From assembly GCF_036634175.1 (NCBI RefSeq), contig NZ_JAZIFX010000001.1:310001-374000 (forward strand): a DNA stretch of 64,000 nt, given 5' to 3'. This stretch comes from Streptomyces sp. P9-A2. GTDB taxonomy: Bacteria > Actinomycetota > Actinomycetes > Streptomycetales > Streptomycetaceae. The position numbers and the translations under genes are program-made. The first letter of the stretch is position 1. Each line of letters opens with the position of its first letter. The notes beneath the pieces are model-generated. The model had not been told where the DNA came from and did not search any database. It saw only the letters and a list, made by a program, of their open reading frames with translations. Shown here piece after piece: positions 9,448 through 18,945 of the stretch.

Positions 9448-10101
9448 TTGGCCGACGGGAATCACAGGTCACCGGCAGCGTCGGTGTTCGACGCGCTGGG
9501 CAGCGACTACGAGAGGGCGTTCGCCGCCTCCGGGGCGCACCGGGCCTCCCTGGAGTGGCTGCTGGAACGGCTCCCGCCCGCCGGCCGGGTACTGGACGTG
9601 GGCAGTGGGACGGGCCGGCCCACGGCCGCCACGCTGGCCGCGGCGGGTCACCGGGTGCTGGGGATCGACGTGTCACCGGTGATGGTGGAGATCGCGTCCC
9701 GGCAGGTGCCCGACGCCGAGTTCCGTTGCGGGGACATCCGGGAAATGCCGATCGAGGACGGCTCGTTCGACGCCGTCTGTCTGTACTTCGCCCTGCTCCA
9801 GATGTCCCGTGCGGAGCAGGGCGGCCTGCTGCGCCGGCTGACCCGGGTACTGCGGCCGGGGGGCCTGTTCGCACTGGCGACCGTGCCCCTGGACGTGGAG
9901 GGCTTCGACGGTGTCTTCATGGGGCAGAACGTGCGGGTCACCAGCTTCGCCGCCCAGGACGTGATCGGCCTGGTGCGGGACGCGGGGCTGACGGTGCTGT
10001 CCGAGGAGAGCGTGATGTTCACCCCGGCCCCCTCCGACGCCACGCCTGAACCCCAGCTCTTCCTGCACTGCCGGCGCGAGGAGACGGCCCCGGCGAACTG
10101 A
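9448..10101 (+). CDS. Class I SAM-dependent methyltransferase
   Basis: A 217-residue small-molecule methyltransferase. Motif I is VLDVGSGTGRPT, followed by the acidic post-I strand GIDVSPVMV, motif II FDAVCLYFAL and the RVLRPGGLFAL motif. Substrate unknown. The frame is open from 9289. TTG 9448 is chosen because homologous sequence begins there (ADGNHRSPAASVFDALG) and GGAG lies 12 nt upstream; ATG 9391 is possible but adds an atypical basic stretch. Divergent from the flavodoxin-like gene; no operon partner. Confidence 0.85.
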   Translation: MADGNHRSPAASVFDALGSDYERAFAASGAHRASLEWLLERLPPAGRVLDVGSGTGRPTAATLAAAGHRVLGIDVSPVMVEIASRQVPDAEFRCGDIREMPIEDGSFDAVCLYFALLQMSRAEQGGLLRRLTRVLRPGGLFALATVPLDVEGFDGVFMGQNVRVTSFAAQDVIGLVRDAGLTVLSEESVMFTPAPSDATPEPQLFLHCRREETAPAN

Positions 10102-10132
10102 CGCGGGACGGCCGCGCGGAATGCGGCCCTCG

Positions 10133-10474
10133 CTACGGGAGCGGGCTCGTCTCGTCCCTGAGGCCGGCGAGCAGTTCGGCCTGGCCTGCCAGGACACCGG
10201 ACAGGATGGTGCGTGCCACGCGGAGCAGTTCCGCCACGTGGGGGCTGGTCAGCGAGTAGTGGACGGTCGAGCCCTCCTTGCGGCTGACCACGAGGTTCGC
10301 CCGCCGCAACACCGCCAGCTGCTGGGAGAGATGTGCCGGTTCGATGCCCACCTGGGGCAGCATCTCCGCGACCGCGTACTCACGCTCACTGAGGAGTTCC
10401 AGGACCCGGATACGGGCGGGATGCCCCAGGGTTTTGAAGAACTCGGCCTTCAGCTGGTAAAGCGGCGTGCTCAT
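10133..10474 (-). CDS. ArsR/SmtB-family transcriptional regulator
   Basis: A 113-residue winged-helix repressor. The ArsR signature is clear: LKAEFFKTLGHPARIRVLELL, then the recognition helix region QVGIEPAHLSQQLAVLRRANLV and the wing SRKEGSTVHYSL. The usual metal-binding cysteine pair (ELCVCDL) is absent, so it may sense something other than arsenite or use other residues. It lies downstream of, and on the same strand as, the SulP transporter gene, a pairing seen in other actinomycetes, so it may control that transporter and itself. Spacing to SulP is 443 bp, so it probably has its own promoter. Confidence 0.9.
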   Translation of the reverse strand: MSTPLYQLKAEFFKTLGHPARIRVLELLSEREYAVAEMLPQVGIEPAHLSQQLAVLRRANLVVSRKEGSTVHYSLTSPHVAELLRVARTILSGVLAGQAELLAGLRDETSPLP

Positions 10475-10917
10475 CGTGCCGTCCCCTTCCCGGCGCCGGC
10501 CCGGCACCGGGCCCCGGTCCATCGCCTCGCCTGTACGTCGTCGGCACCCGACCTCGACGTTTTCCGACATTAGCAACTTCGTACATCGTTGATGTCCGGT
10601 GGTCGCACCCTCGGGGATCACAGGGTGGTCCGGACGCTCTTTCCTCGGCCGCCGAAGTCGCCGCGGGCCACCGCCGTGCCGCCGGTCCGACGGTGGCGGC
10701 AGGGCACCCGATGAGCGACGCGGGCCGGCCGCGGGGTGGTGTCCGCCGCTCCCCTGCCCGGCCCGGAGCTGCTCGGCGGTCTCGCGGGCGAGGGAACGAC
10801 GGACGGTTCCGTGGGGAGGGTGAGCACATGACGGTGGGCGGCACGCCGACGTCATCGTCGCTTCCCCGCGCGATGGGCGCCGCCTGTGGCGCGGAGGGGG
10901 AACGGGCCGCACTCGGG
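10475..10917. other. 443-bp intergenic region between arsR and sulP
   Basis: No supported gene. It holds the arsR promoter region, including a small inverted repeat ACATC-GTT-GATGT at 10583-10595, about 110 bp upstream of the arsR start, which could be an operator. The rest is GC-rich sequence in which I see nothing else. Confidence 0.5.
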
Positions 10918-12648
10918 TCACGGTGCCTCCCGGACGGGCAGGGGTGCCGACTGCGGGGCCCGGGCCGCGGGCAGGACGCCGGTGAGTCGCAGGTGCTCAC
11001 GGGCCGCGTTGATCGCCTCGGGGGTCGTGGCGTACTCCCGGCCCTCGTGCCGCAGCAGGCCGAGGGCCCCGACGGAGTCGAGGACCTGCCGATGACCGGG
11101 ACGGATACCGGAGACCATGACGACGATGCCGCGCCGCCTCAGCTTCGTCACCGCGTCCTTGAGCACGAGAGCGCCGGTGGCGTCGACGACGCTCACGTGC
11201 GACAGGCGCAGGATGACGACGCGTACGTCGGCGAGTTCGGTCAGTTCCAGCAGGAAGCGGTGGGCGGCGGCGAAGAACAGCGGACCGTCGAGGCGGTAGG
11301 CGACGATGTGTTCGGCGAGCAGTTCGTGCTCCTCCTCGGTGTGGTCGCCCCGGTCCAGTGCCAGCGGTGCGAGCCGCGCCTGCCGGGCGACGGCTCGCAG
11401 CGCGAGGAGGCCCGCGACGGCCAGGCCGATGATCACGGCGAGGACGAGATCGAGGACGAGGGTGGCGACGGCCGTCAGCACGAGGATCAGCGCGTCGGAG
11501 CGGGTGGCGCGGGCCATTGCGCGCAGCGAGCCGACCTCGACCATCCGGACCGCGGTGGCCAGCAGGACGCCCGCCAGAGCGGCGAGCGGGATCTTCGACA
11601 CCAGCGGGGCTGCCGCGAAGACGATCGCGGCGAGGACCGCGGCGTGGGCGAGCGAGGCCAGCCGTGAGGTGGCTCCGCTGCGGACGTTGACCGCGGTGCG
11701 GGCGATCGCGCCGGTCGCGGGGACGCCGCCGAACAGCGGCGCGGCCAGGTTCGCCACGCCCTGTCCGAACAGTTCGCGATCCGCGTCGTGCTTCTGTCCG
11801 ACGGTCATGCCGTCGGCGACGGAGGCGGACAGCAGCGACTCCAGTGCGGCCAGCGCCGCCACGGCCACGGCGGGCGCGACCAGCTCGGAGAGGGCGCCGA
11901 CGTCGACGAAGGCGAGTGAGGGGGCGGGCAGGCCGGAGGGCAGTTCGCCGATGGGCCGTACCCCGTCCAGGCCGCCGATCTGCACCACGAGCGTGGCCGC
12001 GATCACGGCGAGGATGGAGAAGGGCACGGTGGGCCTCCAGCGTGCCCCGAGCAACATCACGGCGGCCACCGAGAGCGCCAGCACGACGGCGGTCCAGTCA
12101 GGGGTGCGGGCGAACTCCTCGAACGCCCGCCAGGCCACTACCAGGACCCGTTCGCCCTCGGGGGCGGGTACGCCGAGGGCGTTCGGGATCTGTTGCAGTC
12201 CGATCACGCACGCGATACCGAGTGTGAAGCCCTCCACCACGGGCGCGGGCACGTACCGCATGCTGCCGCCGGCCCGCAGCAGCGCCAGCGCCACCAGGAT
12301 GGCGCCTGCCATCAGCCCGACGGTGAGCACGCCCGACGGGCCGTGCTCGGCGACGATGGGCACCAGTACCACCGTCATCGCGCCGGTCGGTCCGGAGACC
12401 TGGAGGTTGGAGCCGCCGAACACGGCCGCCAGCGCACCGGCGATCACAGCGGTGGCCAGCCCGGCCTCCGCGCCGAGCCCGGAGGAGACCCCGAAGCCGA
12501 GTGCGAGGGGCAGGGCGACGACGGCGACGGTCAGACCGGCGAGCAGGTCCCGGCGCGGGTTGCGACGCATCTGACCGAGGTCGTCCCGGCCGGGCAGCAG
12601 CGACGTGATGCGGGACCGGACTCCGGCGAGCAACAGCGGTACTGACAC
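10918..12648 (-). CDS. SulP-family anion transporter with C-terminal STAS domain
   Basis: A 576-residue SLC26/SulP transporter for sulfate, bicarbonate or another anion. The membrane domain spans about residues 30-430 with SulP features (LLAGLTVAVVALPLALGFG; FGGSNLQVSGPTGAMTVVLVPI). The C-terminal STAS domain (about 465-560) reads VVILRLSHVSVVDATGALVL. GTG 12648 was chosen because the family's N-terminal segment starts about there, although its ribosome site is close and weak; the frame extends upstream with atypical composition. The ArsR gene downstream and the palindrome upstream suggest ArsR-mediated control, which is inference. Confidence 0.9.
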   Translation of the reverse strand: MSVPLLLAGVRSRITSLLPGRDDLGQMRRNPRRDLLAGLTVAVVALPLALGFGVSSGLGAEAGLATAVIAGALAAVFGGSNLQVSGPTGAMTVVLVPIVAEHGPSGVLTVGLMAGAILVALALLRAGGSMRYVPAPVVEGFTLGIACVIGLQQIPNALGVPAPEGERVLVVAWRAFEEFARTPDWTAVVLALSVAAVMLLGARWRPTVPFSILAVIAATLVVQIGGLDGVRPIGELPSGLPAPSLAFVDVGALSELVAPAVAVAALAALESLLSASVADGMTVGQKHDADRELFGQGVANLAAPLFGGVPATGAIARTAVNVRSGATSRLASLAHAAVLAAIVFAAAPLVSKIPLAALAGVLLATAVRMVEVGSLRAMARATRSDALILVLTAVATLVLDLVLAVIIGLAVAGLLALRAVARQARLAPLALDRGDHTEEEHELLAEHIVAYRLDGPLFFAAAHRFLLELTELADVRVVILRLSHVSVVDATGALVLKDAVTKLRRRGIVVMVSGIRPGHRQVLDSVGALGLLRHEGREYATTPEAINAAREHLRLTGVLPAARAPQSAPLPVREAP

Positions 12649-12741
12649 AACCCCTCGACTTCCCGGCGGCCACGACACGCCGTCGCGCGGTGACGGCGCG
12701 AGCCTCGACGGCCCACGACAACGGACACATTCAAGCATGTA

Positions 12742-12767
12742 CGCAATTGCTAAATTTTGCAATTGCG
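12742..12767. promoter_or_regulatory. AT-rich 9-8-9 palindrome upstream of sulP
   Basis: CGCAATTGC and GCAATTGCG form a perfect 9-bp inverted repeat around the 8-nt spacer TAAATTTT. Each arm contains the self-complementary GCAATTGC. It is the most AT-rich spot locally and lies about 95 bp upstream of the sulP start, a fitting place for a dimeric ArsR-type repressor. Confidence 0.6.
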
Positions 12768-12886
12768 CAGATCGACTAGGCAGTGAACGGCAAAGACGGC
12801 AGCACCCGGGCGGCTCGTGCGGTCCGGCCGTCCGCCGGTGGTCAGGGTGCCGGGGGCAGAGCACCGGTAGTCAACCCGTCAGCCGG

Positions 12887-13492
12887 TCAACCCCTCATCC
12901 GCCTTCGCCACGACGGTTCGACCTGCCGCCACTCGGCCTCCCACTCCTCCGAGCGCCGTTGCCGTATCCGGGACCGGACGAGCCATCCGCCGATCACGAC
13001 CATCCCCCCGGTGGCGGCGGCGACCGTGAGGCCGGCCACGACGGTCTGGAACCGCGCGTCCGCTCCACCGGGCGGCTCGGGGACCAGGCGCCCCGCGTCA
13101 TCCGTCCACACGATGACCACGCTGCCCGCCTTGTCCCCGGGGCCGGCCTCGGTCCGGCCCGTGCGGCCGGTGCCGTCGGGAGCCGTCCACCGCACCTTCA
13201 CCCATGCCCGGCCGTCCCCACTGCCGTCCTCGGTCACCGGCGAGTGCAGCACGTCGGCCGCGTCCTCGGCCAGTACGGCGGGGACGGCACGGGACTCCGC
13301 GCGGCGCTCCGCCAGGGACCGGTCCACCGCCCCCGCCGCCGCCAGGCCGGTGAGCGCCCCGGTGAGCAGGGTGAGGACGAGGACGACGAGCAGCAGCCAG
13401 GCTTCGATCACGTCACTGCGGCGGCGCAGCGGGCTGCTCCGCCAGCGCCAGAGCCACACCCTGCGGGGCCGCGCACCACGGGTCCTCCCCAT
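12887..13492 (-). CDS. Rv1733c-like two-TM membrane protein
   Basis: A 201-residue protein of the actinobacterial Rv1733c-like family. A basic N-terminus (GRTRGARPRRVWLWRWRSSPLRRRSD) leads to TM1 at about 30-52, then an extracytoplasmic beta-rich domain (VKVRWTAPDGTGRTG; VIVWTDDAGRLVPEPPG), TM2 at about 148-168 and a basic cytoplasmic tail. Members are linked to dormancy or stress in mycobacteria; function is unknown. It is upstream of sulP on the same strand but separated by 238 bp that contains the palindromic operator candidate. Confidence 0.85.
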   Translation of the reverse strand: MGRTRGARPRRVWLWRWRSSPLRRRSDVIEAWLLLVVLVLTLLTGALTGLAAAGAVDRSLAERRAESRAVPAVLAEDAADVLHSPVTEDGSGDGRAWVKVRWTAPDGTGRTGRTEAGPGDKAGSVVIVWTDDAGRLVPEPPGGADARFQTVVAGLTVAAATGGMVVIGGWLVRSRIRQRRSEEWEAEWRQVEPSWRRRMRG

Positions 13493-14154
13493 GGGCCGTC
13501 ACCTCCTCGCGCGCCACCTCTCCAGGGTGCGTCACCCGGCCGCCCCGCGCATGGGCCGAACGGTCCCGTCCGGGGTCCGGAAAGCTTCGGGGCCACGGCC
13601 GCCCTCGGTCCGCACCGTGTGACGCCGGGCCGTCGGGCCGTCGGGCCGCGCCGGGCACATGGACCGCCCGGACATGCCGGCGGTCCCCTGCCCTCGGTCG
13701 GAGCGCCCGGCCGAGGGCGCTGCCGGGCCCCGGCCATCGCTCCACGCGGCCTGCCGTACACCGTTGCCGGTGCTCGGAGCACGGCGCGCACGGCGTCGGT
13801 GGCGAGCACCGCCCCGAGGTGCGGCGGTGGCCGGCCGGTGTCGCCGCGGGTGAGGGCGAGGGCGGCGCGGGCGAACGCCGGCAGCGCGGTCCGGGCGATG
13901 TCGGCGAGGGCGGCGGTCCCTGCGGGAGGGCCGCCACGGCCGGCGGGCGCCGGACGTGCCACGCGCGAGCAGTGCGCGCGCGGAACGTACGCGGAGCCCG
14001 GCCATCGCCACCGGCGTCGTACGCAGTACTGCACTTGGCGCCCGTTCGCGTCACCAAAGCGCGAAAGCGGGTCACCGATGACATCGCAACGGGCGTCATG
14101 GGCAAAACCTGAGGCTCTGCGGCAGCTTCACCCCACGACGAAGGAGATCACCGC
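13493..14154. other. 662-bp region without a confident gene
   Basis: Several overlapping open frames exist, as expected at this GC content, but none has a convincing start or a recognisable domain. A minus-strand stretch at about 13750-13930 (frame containing ALADIARTALPAFARAALALTRGD) has protein-like composition and might be a decayed gene. The last 100 bp hold the promoter region of the protease gene. Confidence 0.4.
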
Positions 14155-15528
14155 ATGGTCCACAGACATGGCCGGCCCGCACGACGGGCGGCCCTGGCCG
14201 CGCTCGGCGCGCTCGTCCTCGCAGCTCTCCCCTCCACCGTGTCGGCCGAGCCGGACCCGGTGGCGGGCACCACGTCCGGCGCGGCCCGGACCGTCGGCGC
14301 CGACCGCCCGTCGGCGGCGATGCTCGGAGCACTCCGGCGTGACCTGGGCCTGACCTCGCCGCAGGCGGCCGCGCGGCCGGCCAACGAGGCGGAAGCGGGT
14401 ACCCGCGCGGGTGTCCTGCGCAACGCCCTGGGCGACCGGTTCGCCGGCGCCTGGGTGCGCGGGGCGGCCTCCGAGGAACTCAACGTCGCGACCACCGACT
14501 CCAAGGACGTGGCGGCCATCGAGGCCCAGGGCGCCAAGGCCGTCGTCGTCACCCACTCGCTGGCCGGCCTCCGGGCCACCAAGGAGAAACTGGACGCGGC
14601 GGCCGCCGCCCGCGACACCGCCGATACCCCACTGTGGTACGTGGACGTACCGGCGAACCGGCTCGTGGTGCAGGCGCGGACGGTGTCGGCCGGTGCCGCC
14701 TTCGTCAAGGCCGCCGGGGTCGACGACCAGGACGTGACCATCCTCGTGTCCACGGTCCGGCCGCGACTGCTGCAGGACATCACCGGCGGCGACGCCTACT
14801 ACATCAATGACACCGCCCGCTGCTCGGTCGGCTTCTCCGTGACCAAGGAGGCGCAGCAGGGCTTCGCCACCGCCGGTCACTGCGGCGACCGGGGTGACAC
14901 GACCACCGGTTTCGATCAGACCGCACAGGGCACCTTCCAGGGCTCCGTCTTCCCCGGCAGGGACATGGCGTGGGTGGGCACCAACGACACGTGGACCGCC
15001 ACGCCGGGCGTCAAGGCGCAGGACGGCCAGGAGGTACAGGTCACCGGCTCGGTGGAGGCTCTCGTCGGGGCGTCGGTGTGCCGGTCCGGTTCGACCACCG
15101 GATGGCACTGCGGGACCATCCAGCAGCACGACACCAGCGTCAGCTACGCCGAGGGCACGGTCGACGGAGTGACCCGGACGACGGTCTGCGCCGAGCCCGG
15201 CGACTCCGGCGGACCCTACGTCACGGGCTCCCAGGCGCAGGGCGTCACCTCCGGCGGCTCCGGTGACTGCACGCGCGGCGGGACCACGTTCTACCAGCCG
15301 GTCAACCCGATCCTCGCCGACTTCGGCCTGACCCTGACCACCGAGCTCGCGCAGACCGCGACACCGGATCCGCAGGAGGGCGCCGAGGACACATGGGCCG
15401 CCGGCCGTGTCTACCCGGCCGGAGCCACGGTGACCCGCGACGGGGTCCGCTATCAGTGCCTGCAGACGCACCAGGCCCAGAGCGCGTGGGCGCCCGCCGG
15501 CACACCGGCCCTGTGGCAGCGCCTCTGA
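14155..15528 (+). CDS. Streptogrisin C-like secreted serine protease with chitin-binding domain
   Basis: A 457-residue secreted S1-family (S1E) protease made as a preproenzyme. The signal peptide covers about residues 1-31. An alpha-lytic-type propeptide with AGVLRNALGDRFAGAWV and a second pro segment runs to about 205. The catalytic triad is His242 (TAGHC), Asp270 (GRDMAW) and Ser351 (PGDSGGPY). The C-terminus from about 413 is a CBM5/12 module (WAAGRVYPAGATV ... LWQRL), the layout of streptogrisin C. AAGGAG sits 8 nt before ATG 14155. The chitin-binding module would place proteolysis on fungal or insect material; this is inferred from the family. Confidence 0.94.
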   Translation: MVHRHGRPARRAALAALGALVLAALPSTVSAEPDPVAGTTSGAARTVGADRPSAAMLGALRRDLGLTSPQAAARPANEAEAGTRAGVLRNALGDRFAGAWVRGAASEELNVATTDSKDVAAIEAQGAKAVVVTHSLAGLRATKEKLDAAAAARDTADTPLWYVDVPANRLVVQARTVSAGAAFVKAAGVDDQDVTILVSTVRPRLLQDITGGDAYYINDTARCSVGFSVTKEAQQGFATAGHCGDRGDTTTGFDQTAQGTFQGSVFPGRDMAWVGTNDTWTATPGVKAQDGQEVQVTGSVEALVGASVCRSGSTTGWHCGTIQQHDTSVSYAEGTVDGVTRTTVCAEPGDSGGPYVTGSQAQGVTSGGSGDCTRGGTTFYQPVNPILADFGLTLTTELAQTATPDPQEGAEDTWAAGRVYPAGATVTRDGVRYQCLQTHQAQSAWAPAGTPALWQRL

Positions 15529-15559
15529 TGCCCCGCAGGCCCGGCGTGCCCGGCGTGTC

Positions 15560-15883
15560 TCACCAGAACCGGGTGGTGAGCGCGGGCCGGCGCACCGCCT
15601 GGGCGGCGTCGCGCAGGCTCAGGGCGACACTGATGGTGGCGCGCAGCGCCGACGGCCGTACCGTCTGGGCCGTTTCGGTGGCCAGGACGAGCAGGCAGGC
15701 GGCGGCCTGTTCCACCACGGCGACGGGGAAGGTGTAGTCGCTGTCGGCCGCCGCGCGGAACGCCTTCAACGGGATCCCGGCCCCGTCGACGGTCCGCTTG
15801 GCGGCCTGCTCCAGGTGCTGTGCGGCCTGGTCGCACACGGAGGCGGGCAGGGTGAGGGTGCTGGAGAACGATGCACTGGTCAT
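15560..15883 (-). CDS. Small hypothetical protein
   Basis: A 107-residue alpha-helical, Ala-rich protein, not recognised. The sequence is protein-like and conserved-looking (LTLPASVCDQAAQHLEQAAKRTVDGAG; LKAFRAAADSDYTFPVAVVEQAAACLLVLA), with no signal peptide or TM segment. ATG 15883 is preferred over the longer frame (open to 16048) because the upstream part is low-complexity. It converges on the protease gene, 31 bp away. Confidence 0.6.
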   Translation of the reverse strand: MTSASFSSTLTLPASVCDQAAQHLEQAAKRTVDGAGIPLKAFRAAADSDYTFPVAVVEQAAACLLVLATETAQTVRPSALRATISVALSLRDAAQAVRRPALTTRFW

Positions 15884-16232
15884 GATCCGATTCGTCCCCC
15901 GGCACCGGCCCGTTCGATCGGTCGGCGGGGCGTTTTCACCGTCCCGCGTGACGGGTGGGGGGCGAATGTCGGGGGCGCGCAGGGACGCACCGGAGGTGGT
16001 CGTCCCTGTCTGTCCGGTCGATACACGCCGGGGGTGTGGGGCCGGCACGCACTCTCCCGAGCTCTTCGGGCAGGAGAGATCCCCCGGCGGAGTGGGCGTC
16101 GCTCCCCGACGGACCGCGGGAGGCCACTCACGTCCCGGGTGACGGCGGGCGGGAACGCGTCGGCGGGCGGCACGGCGTGGACCAGCGCCTTCCGCCGCTG
16201 GTCCACGCCGTGCCGCCCGCCGGGAGAACCGC
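15884..16232. other. 349-bp intergenic region with catalase terminator
   Basis: Contains the upstream region of the small hypothetical gene and the long hairpin at 16161-16222. No further coding sequence is supported. Confidence 0.5.
16161..16222. terminator. 27-bp perfect-stem hairpin terminator downstream of catalase
   Basis: 16161-16187 and 16196-16222 are perfect reverse complements (27 bp) with an 8-nt loop. The hairpin begins 11 bp after the catalase stop codon on the minus strand. It is unusually long and perfect for a factor-independent terminator here, and lacks a U-tract. Confidence 0.85.
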
Positions 16233-17891
16233 TCAGCGGCTCACCACATGCCGTTCGTCGGGGACGCAGTGGGTCATGGTGAGTCCCTCCACGTCGCGCG
16301 GCGGGTTGTCACCGAGGTTGGCCATTCGCTTGCGGTCCTCGTCCGTCAGATCCTGGCCCTCCAGGGGCTTCAGATGGGTGACGTCCTGCGGACTGATACC
16401 GAGGCCGTCGCCGACCCTGCGGCCGAGGTCGTTCTCGGCGAGGAGGCAGTGCCACACCATGCGCTCCTGCACCTCCCGGTCGCACTGGGAGAACAGGTCG
16501 ACGAAGTTCTTGACCAGGTCGTCGCGCTCCCAGTCCTCCATCAGGCAGTAGCGCTGCCCCGCCTGGAGGTAGTCGTTGGTGCGGGGGATGCGCTTGCGGG
16601 TGAGCCGGCCCCGGATCTCCGGGCCCTGGTCGTCGTGCGTCGGGTACTGGCCCTCCCGCAGGCCGCCGGTGATCGACGGCTCGTAGTTCACGTGCGGGTT
16701 CTCGCCGGCGCCGTCCTGGTGGTACGTCATCTGGCCGTCGCGCTGGTTGGTGCGCACCTCGGCGTTCTTGGCCTGGTTGACGGGGAGCTGCAGGTAGTTC
16801 GGACCGACGCGGTGGCGCTGGGTGTCGCTGTAGGAGAAGGTCCGGCCGACGAGCATCTTGTCGTCGGAGAAGTCCAGGCCGTCGATGAGGACGCCGGTAC
16901 CGAAGGAGATCTGCTCGCTCTCGGCGAAGAAGTTGTCCGGCATCCGGTTCAGCACCATCCTGCCCACCGGCTTCGGCGGGAAGTCCTGCTCGGGCCAGGT
17001 CTTCGTGTCGTCCAGCGGGTCGAAGTCCAGCTCCGGGTGGTCGTGGTCGTCCATCATCTGGACGAGCAGCTCCCACTCCGGGTACTCGCCGCGCTCCACC
17101 GCCTCGTAGAGGTCCTTGGTGGCGTGGCCGAGGGAGTCCGCCTGCACGTTGGCGGCGTCCTCCTCGGTCATGGAGCGCACGCCCTGCTTGGGCATCCAGT
17201 GGTACTTGACGAGCTTGGTCTCGCCCTCGGCGTCGACCCACTTGTAGGTGTTCACACCGAAGCCCTGCATGTGCCGGTAGTCCGCCGGGATGCCCCGCGG
17301 ACTGAACAGGTTGACCAGCATGTGCATGGACTCGGGCGTCTGCGACATGAAGTCGAAGATGCGCCGGGGCTGCTGCTCGAAGGTGACCGGGTCGGGCTTG
17401 AGGGAGTGGATGACGTCCGGGAACTTGATCGCGTCCCGGATGAAGAAGACACCCAGGTTGTTGCCGACGAGGTCCCAGTTGCCGTCCTCGGTGTAGAACT
17501 TCACCGCGAAGCCGCGCGGGTCGCGGGCCGCCTCGGAGGAGTCGCGTCCGCCGATGACGGTGGAGAAGCGGATGGCCAGGTCGGTGCGCTTGCCCTGCTC
17601 CTGGAAGAGCTTGGCCCGGGTGTAGCGGGAGATCGGTTCGTCCCCCCACTTTCCGTACGCCTCGAAGTAGCCGAAGGCGGTGACACCACGCGCGTGGACG
17701 ACTCGCTCGGGGATGCGTTCCCGGTCGAAGTGGCTGATCTTCTCCAGGAACTGGTAGTTCTCCAGCGTGGCGGGCCCCCGGTCGCCGACCGTGCGCTGGT
17801 TCTGGTTGTCGTAGACCGGATGGCCCTGGCGGTTGGTGAGTACCTTGCGGTCGTCGCCCGGAGCAGGACCCCGGCTCGAAACGTCCGTCAT
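16233..17891 (-). CDS. Monofunctional haem catalase
   Basis: A 552-residue catalase that dismutates hydrogen peroxide. The distal active-site residues are His66 (RVVHARG) and Asn138 (GNWDLVGNN). The proximal haem ligand Tyr lies in [21 protein letters not shown]. The Arg/Asp-rich N-terminal segment and the tail after residue 480 are typical of actinomycete clade 3 catalases with longer termini. GAAGGAG lies 9 nt before ATG 17891. The gene is monocistronic with a strong terminator. I cannot tell from sequence which numbered catalase it is. Confidence 0.96.
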   Translation of the reverse strand: MTDVSSRGPAPGDDRKVLTNRQGHPVYDNQNQRTVGDRGPATLENYQFLEKISHFDRERIPERVVHARGVTAFGYFEAYGKWGDEPISRYTRAKLFQEQGKRTDLAIRFSTVIGGRDSSEAARDPRGFAVKFYTEDGNWDLVGNNLGVFFIRDAIKFPDVIHSLKPDPVTFEQQPRRIFDFMSQTPESMHMLVNLFSPRGIPADYRHMQGFGVNTYKWVDAEGETKLVKYHWMPKQGVRSMTEEDAANVQADSLGHATKDLYEAVERGEYPEWELLVQMMDDHDHPELDFDPLDDTKTWPEQDFPPKPVGRMVLNRMPDNFFAESEQISFGTGVLIDGLDFSDDKMLVGRTFSYSDTQRHRVGPNYLQLPVNQAKNAEVRTNQRDGQMTYHQDGAGENPHVNYEPSITGGLREGQYPTHDDQGPEIRGRLTRKRIPRTNDYLQAGQRYCLMEDWERDDLVKNFVDLFSQCDREVQERMVWHCLLAENDLGRRVGDGLGISPQDVTHLKPLEGQDLTDEDRKRMANLGDNPPRDVEGLTMTHCVPDERHVVSR

Positions 17892-18866
17892 GTCTGTGCA
17901 CTCCTTCGGCTGCTCATGACTGGTGGCGGACCGGAGCACGGTGGCGCGCGGCCACGGGCCGGTCGCCGCCGACCGCGCGGGAGCCCCGGTGTCCCGGCAG
18001 CCCGTGTCCCTGTCCCGGTGTCCCCGGTTTCCCGGGAACCACGTGGTCACTCACGCGTCGGTGGCCCGTTCACTGAACGTCCGCCGCCCGACGGCCGGCC
18101 CGCGCGCCTCGCGCACGTCCCGCCGGGGGCTTGCGTACGAGGGCCATGCTGCCGTGCATCACGGAGACCGGCGACTCGGAGCGGCGGCGGCCCGCCTCGT
18201 CCGCCGTGCGGCCGGGGTAGGGGTGGGCGGGACAGCCGGTGTACGCAGTGGGCACCGGTGTACATCGCGCGCTTCCCGGAGGGCTTCGACGGGAACACCG
18301 GTGCGCGGTCGCTCGACGGGGTCGGGACCGGCCGGGAAGGGTCGGCCGAGGGCGGCGAGGTCGGCGGCGAGGGACCGGCGGCGGACCCAGGAACTGTAAG
18401 CGGCGGGGCTGTGCAGCTCGAAGACCGCCGAACTGCTGCCCTGTGTGCCGGACCGCGCCGGAGGGCCGTCCGAAACGGCGGATGCTCTCCCGGTGAGCGA
18501 GCCGACGGTGGAGCGGGATCGTGTCGATCTCATGATCGAGCACCTGCGACGCTCCCGCATGCTTCTGGACGCCGTCATCGCGGCGGCGGTGTCGCGGACC
18601 GCTTCGCCGCGGACGGGGGAGCCGGCCCGGCAGACAGCGTAGGCGTACGCGGCGTGCGGGAGCACGGCCGGTCCCCCGTTCCGGTCATGCTCCCGCGGCA
18701 TGACGAACCCATGTGCGGCCCGGCACCGGACGTTGTCCCACGGATGCGGCCGGCTCATGCCGGGCGGCCGGGGAGGAGAGGGAAACCTTGCACGACGTCG
18801 GCACACCGTCGACGCATGGGCAGCCCACGGGCGGGTACGGAACCAGGGCGCGGACGGCCCGGCCGG

Positions 18867-18923
18867 GGATGTGCGGTCCGGCCGAGGATGTGCGGTCCTG
18901 CCGAGGATGTGCGGTCCTGCCGT
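18867..18923. repeat. Three tandem 19-bp repeats
   Basis: Three consecutive 19-bp copies of GGATGTGCGGTCC(T/G)GCCG(A/T) at 18867-18885, 18886-18904 and 18905-18923. Copies differ at two positions. They end 10 bp before the predicted -10 box of the YciO gene, so they could be regulator sites or a simple expansion. Confidence 0.8.
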
Positions 18924-18933
18924 GCGGGCGGCA

Positions 18934-18939
18934 TAAGCT
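18934..18939 (+). promoter_or_regulatory. Predicted leaderless -10 element for the YciO gene
   Basis: TAAGCT (TANNNT) ends 6 nt before ATG 18946, which would put transcription start on or next to the A of the start codon. There is no good Shine-Dalgarno sequence, which supports a leaderless message. Confidence 0.55.
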
Positions 18940-18945
18940 CGGTGA

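Larger units (their letters stand above)
17892..18945. other. 1.05-kb region without a confident gene
   Basis: This is the longest gene-free stretch. It starts with the catalase promoter region. Many Arg/Pro-rich open frames cross it on both strands, but none has a domain, a convincing ribosome site or normal amino-acid composition. A 65-codon plus-strand frame at 18445-18642 has a helical segment (DRVDLMIEHLRRSRMLLDAV) and may be a gene remnant. The 3' end holds a triple 19-bp repeat and a promoter for the YciO gene. Confidence 0.4.

Noticed and set aside
18445..18642. 65-codon frame as a real small gene
   Set aside because: No ribosome site and no recognisable domain; kept only as a possible remnant in the region note.
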